From UBA4416 sp043719555 (GTDB taxonomy: Bacteria > Bacteroidota > Bacteroidia > B-17B0 > Aurantibacillaceae): a stretch of 34,823 nt of DNA. The stretch is taken from assembly GCA_043719555.1 (NCBI GenBank), contig JAYSTR010000041.1:1-34823 (forward strand), given 5' to 3'. The translations under genes and the position numbers were made by a program. Shown piece after piece: positions 33,828 through 34,823 of the stretch; position 1 is the first letter of the stretch, and every line of letters starts with the position of its first letter. A model generated the notes under the pieces. The model was not told where the DNA came from, ran no database searches, and saw only the letters and a list, made by a program, of their open reading frames with translations.

Positions 33828-34823
33828 TTATTTTGTAATAATAATTTTATTGCGGCTCACTGTTTGCCCGTTTGCATCTGCAACAGATACATAATACACG
33901 CCACTTGCTAAAGCAGATACATCAATAGTTTGATGCTGTTGAAAAGGCAGGCTTATTAAAGTTTGGCCAATGATAGATGTAATGCTTGTTGTGCCACCAT
34001 CAATAAGTTTAGATGATGAAATAGTAATACTATTTTGTGCAGGATTTGGATATACTAATAAATTATCGTGTTGTGCCGTATGCTCTTTAATGCCTACTAC
34101 TGCTGGCGTATAGCAACCCATTAAAGGGTTTATCATAAAGGAACCATTAAAATTGCTAGGAGTCCAACCCGAGCCACTATCAAAATACATTTTATCTTTA
34201 TGGTTGGTGTTTTTATCAAAGCCAATATTTAAACCTACGTTAGTGGTTTGTTGTATACCAAAATAATAACTTCCGGCAGGTAAATTTAAACACGATGTTA
34301 ATGTATAGGTTGGAATGATGTTGTTTGTGCCTTGTATATAAATAGGTCTTCTTAAACTATCTTTATATATAATGGATCCAGGTCCACTGCCGCCATCGCT
34401 CCAAACAATAACCCTAAATTCGGACCCTTGAATTTGCACTCCATTAACGATCGGATCGAAATAAATTTTTAAGCCTTTTAAGGTATCAGCTACGTTTAAG
34501 GTATACTTCACAGCAGTTTTTGCCCCATAAGCATTTATGTAATATCCTTGTTCGGCACTGCCATCATCATAAGCAAAGTAATTCGAAAATTTTTGATAAT
34601 GCATTACCGTATCGTTAGTAGCAAATACATCATTAGTGCCATACATAATATGTTCCACTCTAAACACAGTACTGTCCGTCATTACCGGAAATGGCGTTGC
34701 TGTTAAAGTAGGGTAGGCGTGTGTGGAATTGGTTGCCGCACTTAAATAACCCCCAGTAATAAAAGGCGGCACATTAGGAAAACCAACTTGAAGTAAATCG
34801 TTACCAACAATAAATGCATTGGT
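33828..34823 (-). CDS. T9SS type A sorting-domain protein, 5' end outside the window
   Basis: The frame stays open to the right edge (another 17 codons, ending TNAFIVGNDLL at the edge), so the GTG at 34772 is not the true start. About 331 residues are visible. The last 80 are a Por_Secre_tail: LLVYPNPAQNSITI, then SALASGVYYVSVADANG and KIIITK, the type A signal for T9SS export and attachment. The part before it (YFAYDDGSAEQGYYINAYG, GLKIYFDPIV, YYFGIQQTTNVGLNIGFDKN) matches a domain often seen in surface proteins of the phylum just before the tail; its role is unknown. Confidence 0.85.
   Translation of the reverse strand, partial: TNAFIVGNDLLQVGFPNVPPFITGGYLSAATNSTHAYPTLTATPFPVMTDSTVFRVEHIMYGTNDVFATNDTVMHYQKFSNYFAYDDGSAEQGYYINAYGAKTAVKYTLNVADTLKGLKIYFDPIVNGVQIQGSEFRVIVWSDGGSGPGSIIYKDSLRRPIYIQGTNNIIPTYTLTSCLNLPAGSYYFGIQQTTNVGLNIGFDKNTNHKDKMYFDSGSGWTPSNFNGSFMINPLMGCYTPAVVGIKEHTAQHDNLLVYPNPAQNSITISSSKLIDGGTTSITSIIGQTLISLPFQQHQTIDVSALASGVYYVSVADANGQTVSRNKIIITK

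Overview
The window is AT-rich DNA from a member of the Bacteroidota. The evidence is two kinds of type IX secretion (T9SS) sorting domain: type A Por_Secre_tail and type B CHU_C/gliding-motility C-terminal. There is also a PorP/SprF outer-membrane protein, a BatA-type membrane protein, the eukaryote-like kynurenine enzymes common in this phylum, and a general lack of Shine-Dalgarno sequences. The flavobacterial-type dihydroorotase-like protein without its metal motif suggests a Flavobacteriia-related lineage, but genus cannot be read from the sequence.

Layout. 1-113 is the tail of a T9SS type B protein, followed by a terminator. 200-3511 holds a BatA/VWA-like membrane protein and a dihydroorotase-like protein that lacks key metal ligands. 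3513-5642 (minus) holds a small predicted outer-membrane protein, a gap of about 510 bp, and an AraC-type regulator. 5755-21098 is a surface-protein block: a 3327-residue LamG/FN3 protein with a type A tail, a strong terminator, a nine-repeat cadherin-like protein with a type B tail, a PorP/SprF protein and an OmpA-family protein. The last three look like one operon in which a type B substrate is encoded next to its probable outer-membrane partners. 21303-27201 (minus) carries tryptophan 2,3-dioxygenase and kynurenine 3-monooxygenase (two steps of the kynurenine route), folC, and a TonB-ExbD-ExbB energy-transduction set. 32760-34823 (minus) carries an RluA/RluD-type pseudouridine synthase and the 3' part of another T9SS type A protein.

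The most unusual part is about 27.5-32.3 kb. A series of minus-strand genes is separated by 65-185 bp imperfect palindromes. They encode an NAD-binding/DUF2867 protein, a secreted unknown, a lipoprotein, and a DUF5655-like protein overlapping an SDR dehydrogenase. Each gene unit is bounded by its own matching pair of terminal inverted repeats of the form GTT...AAC, and the pair differs from unit to unit. This is the geometry of integron gene cassettes with attC sites, although no integrase is visible and the core sequences only partly fit the usual attC consensus. It is the best candidate for an undescribed mobile system in the window.

A second oddity is a GC-rich palindromic element lying in frame inside the signal-peptide coding sequence of the cadherin-like gene.
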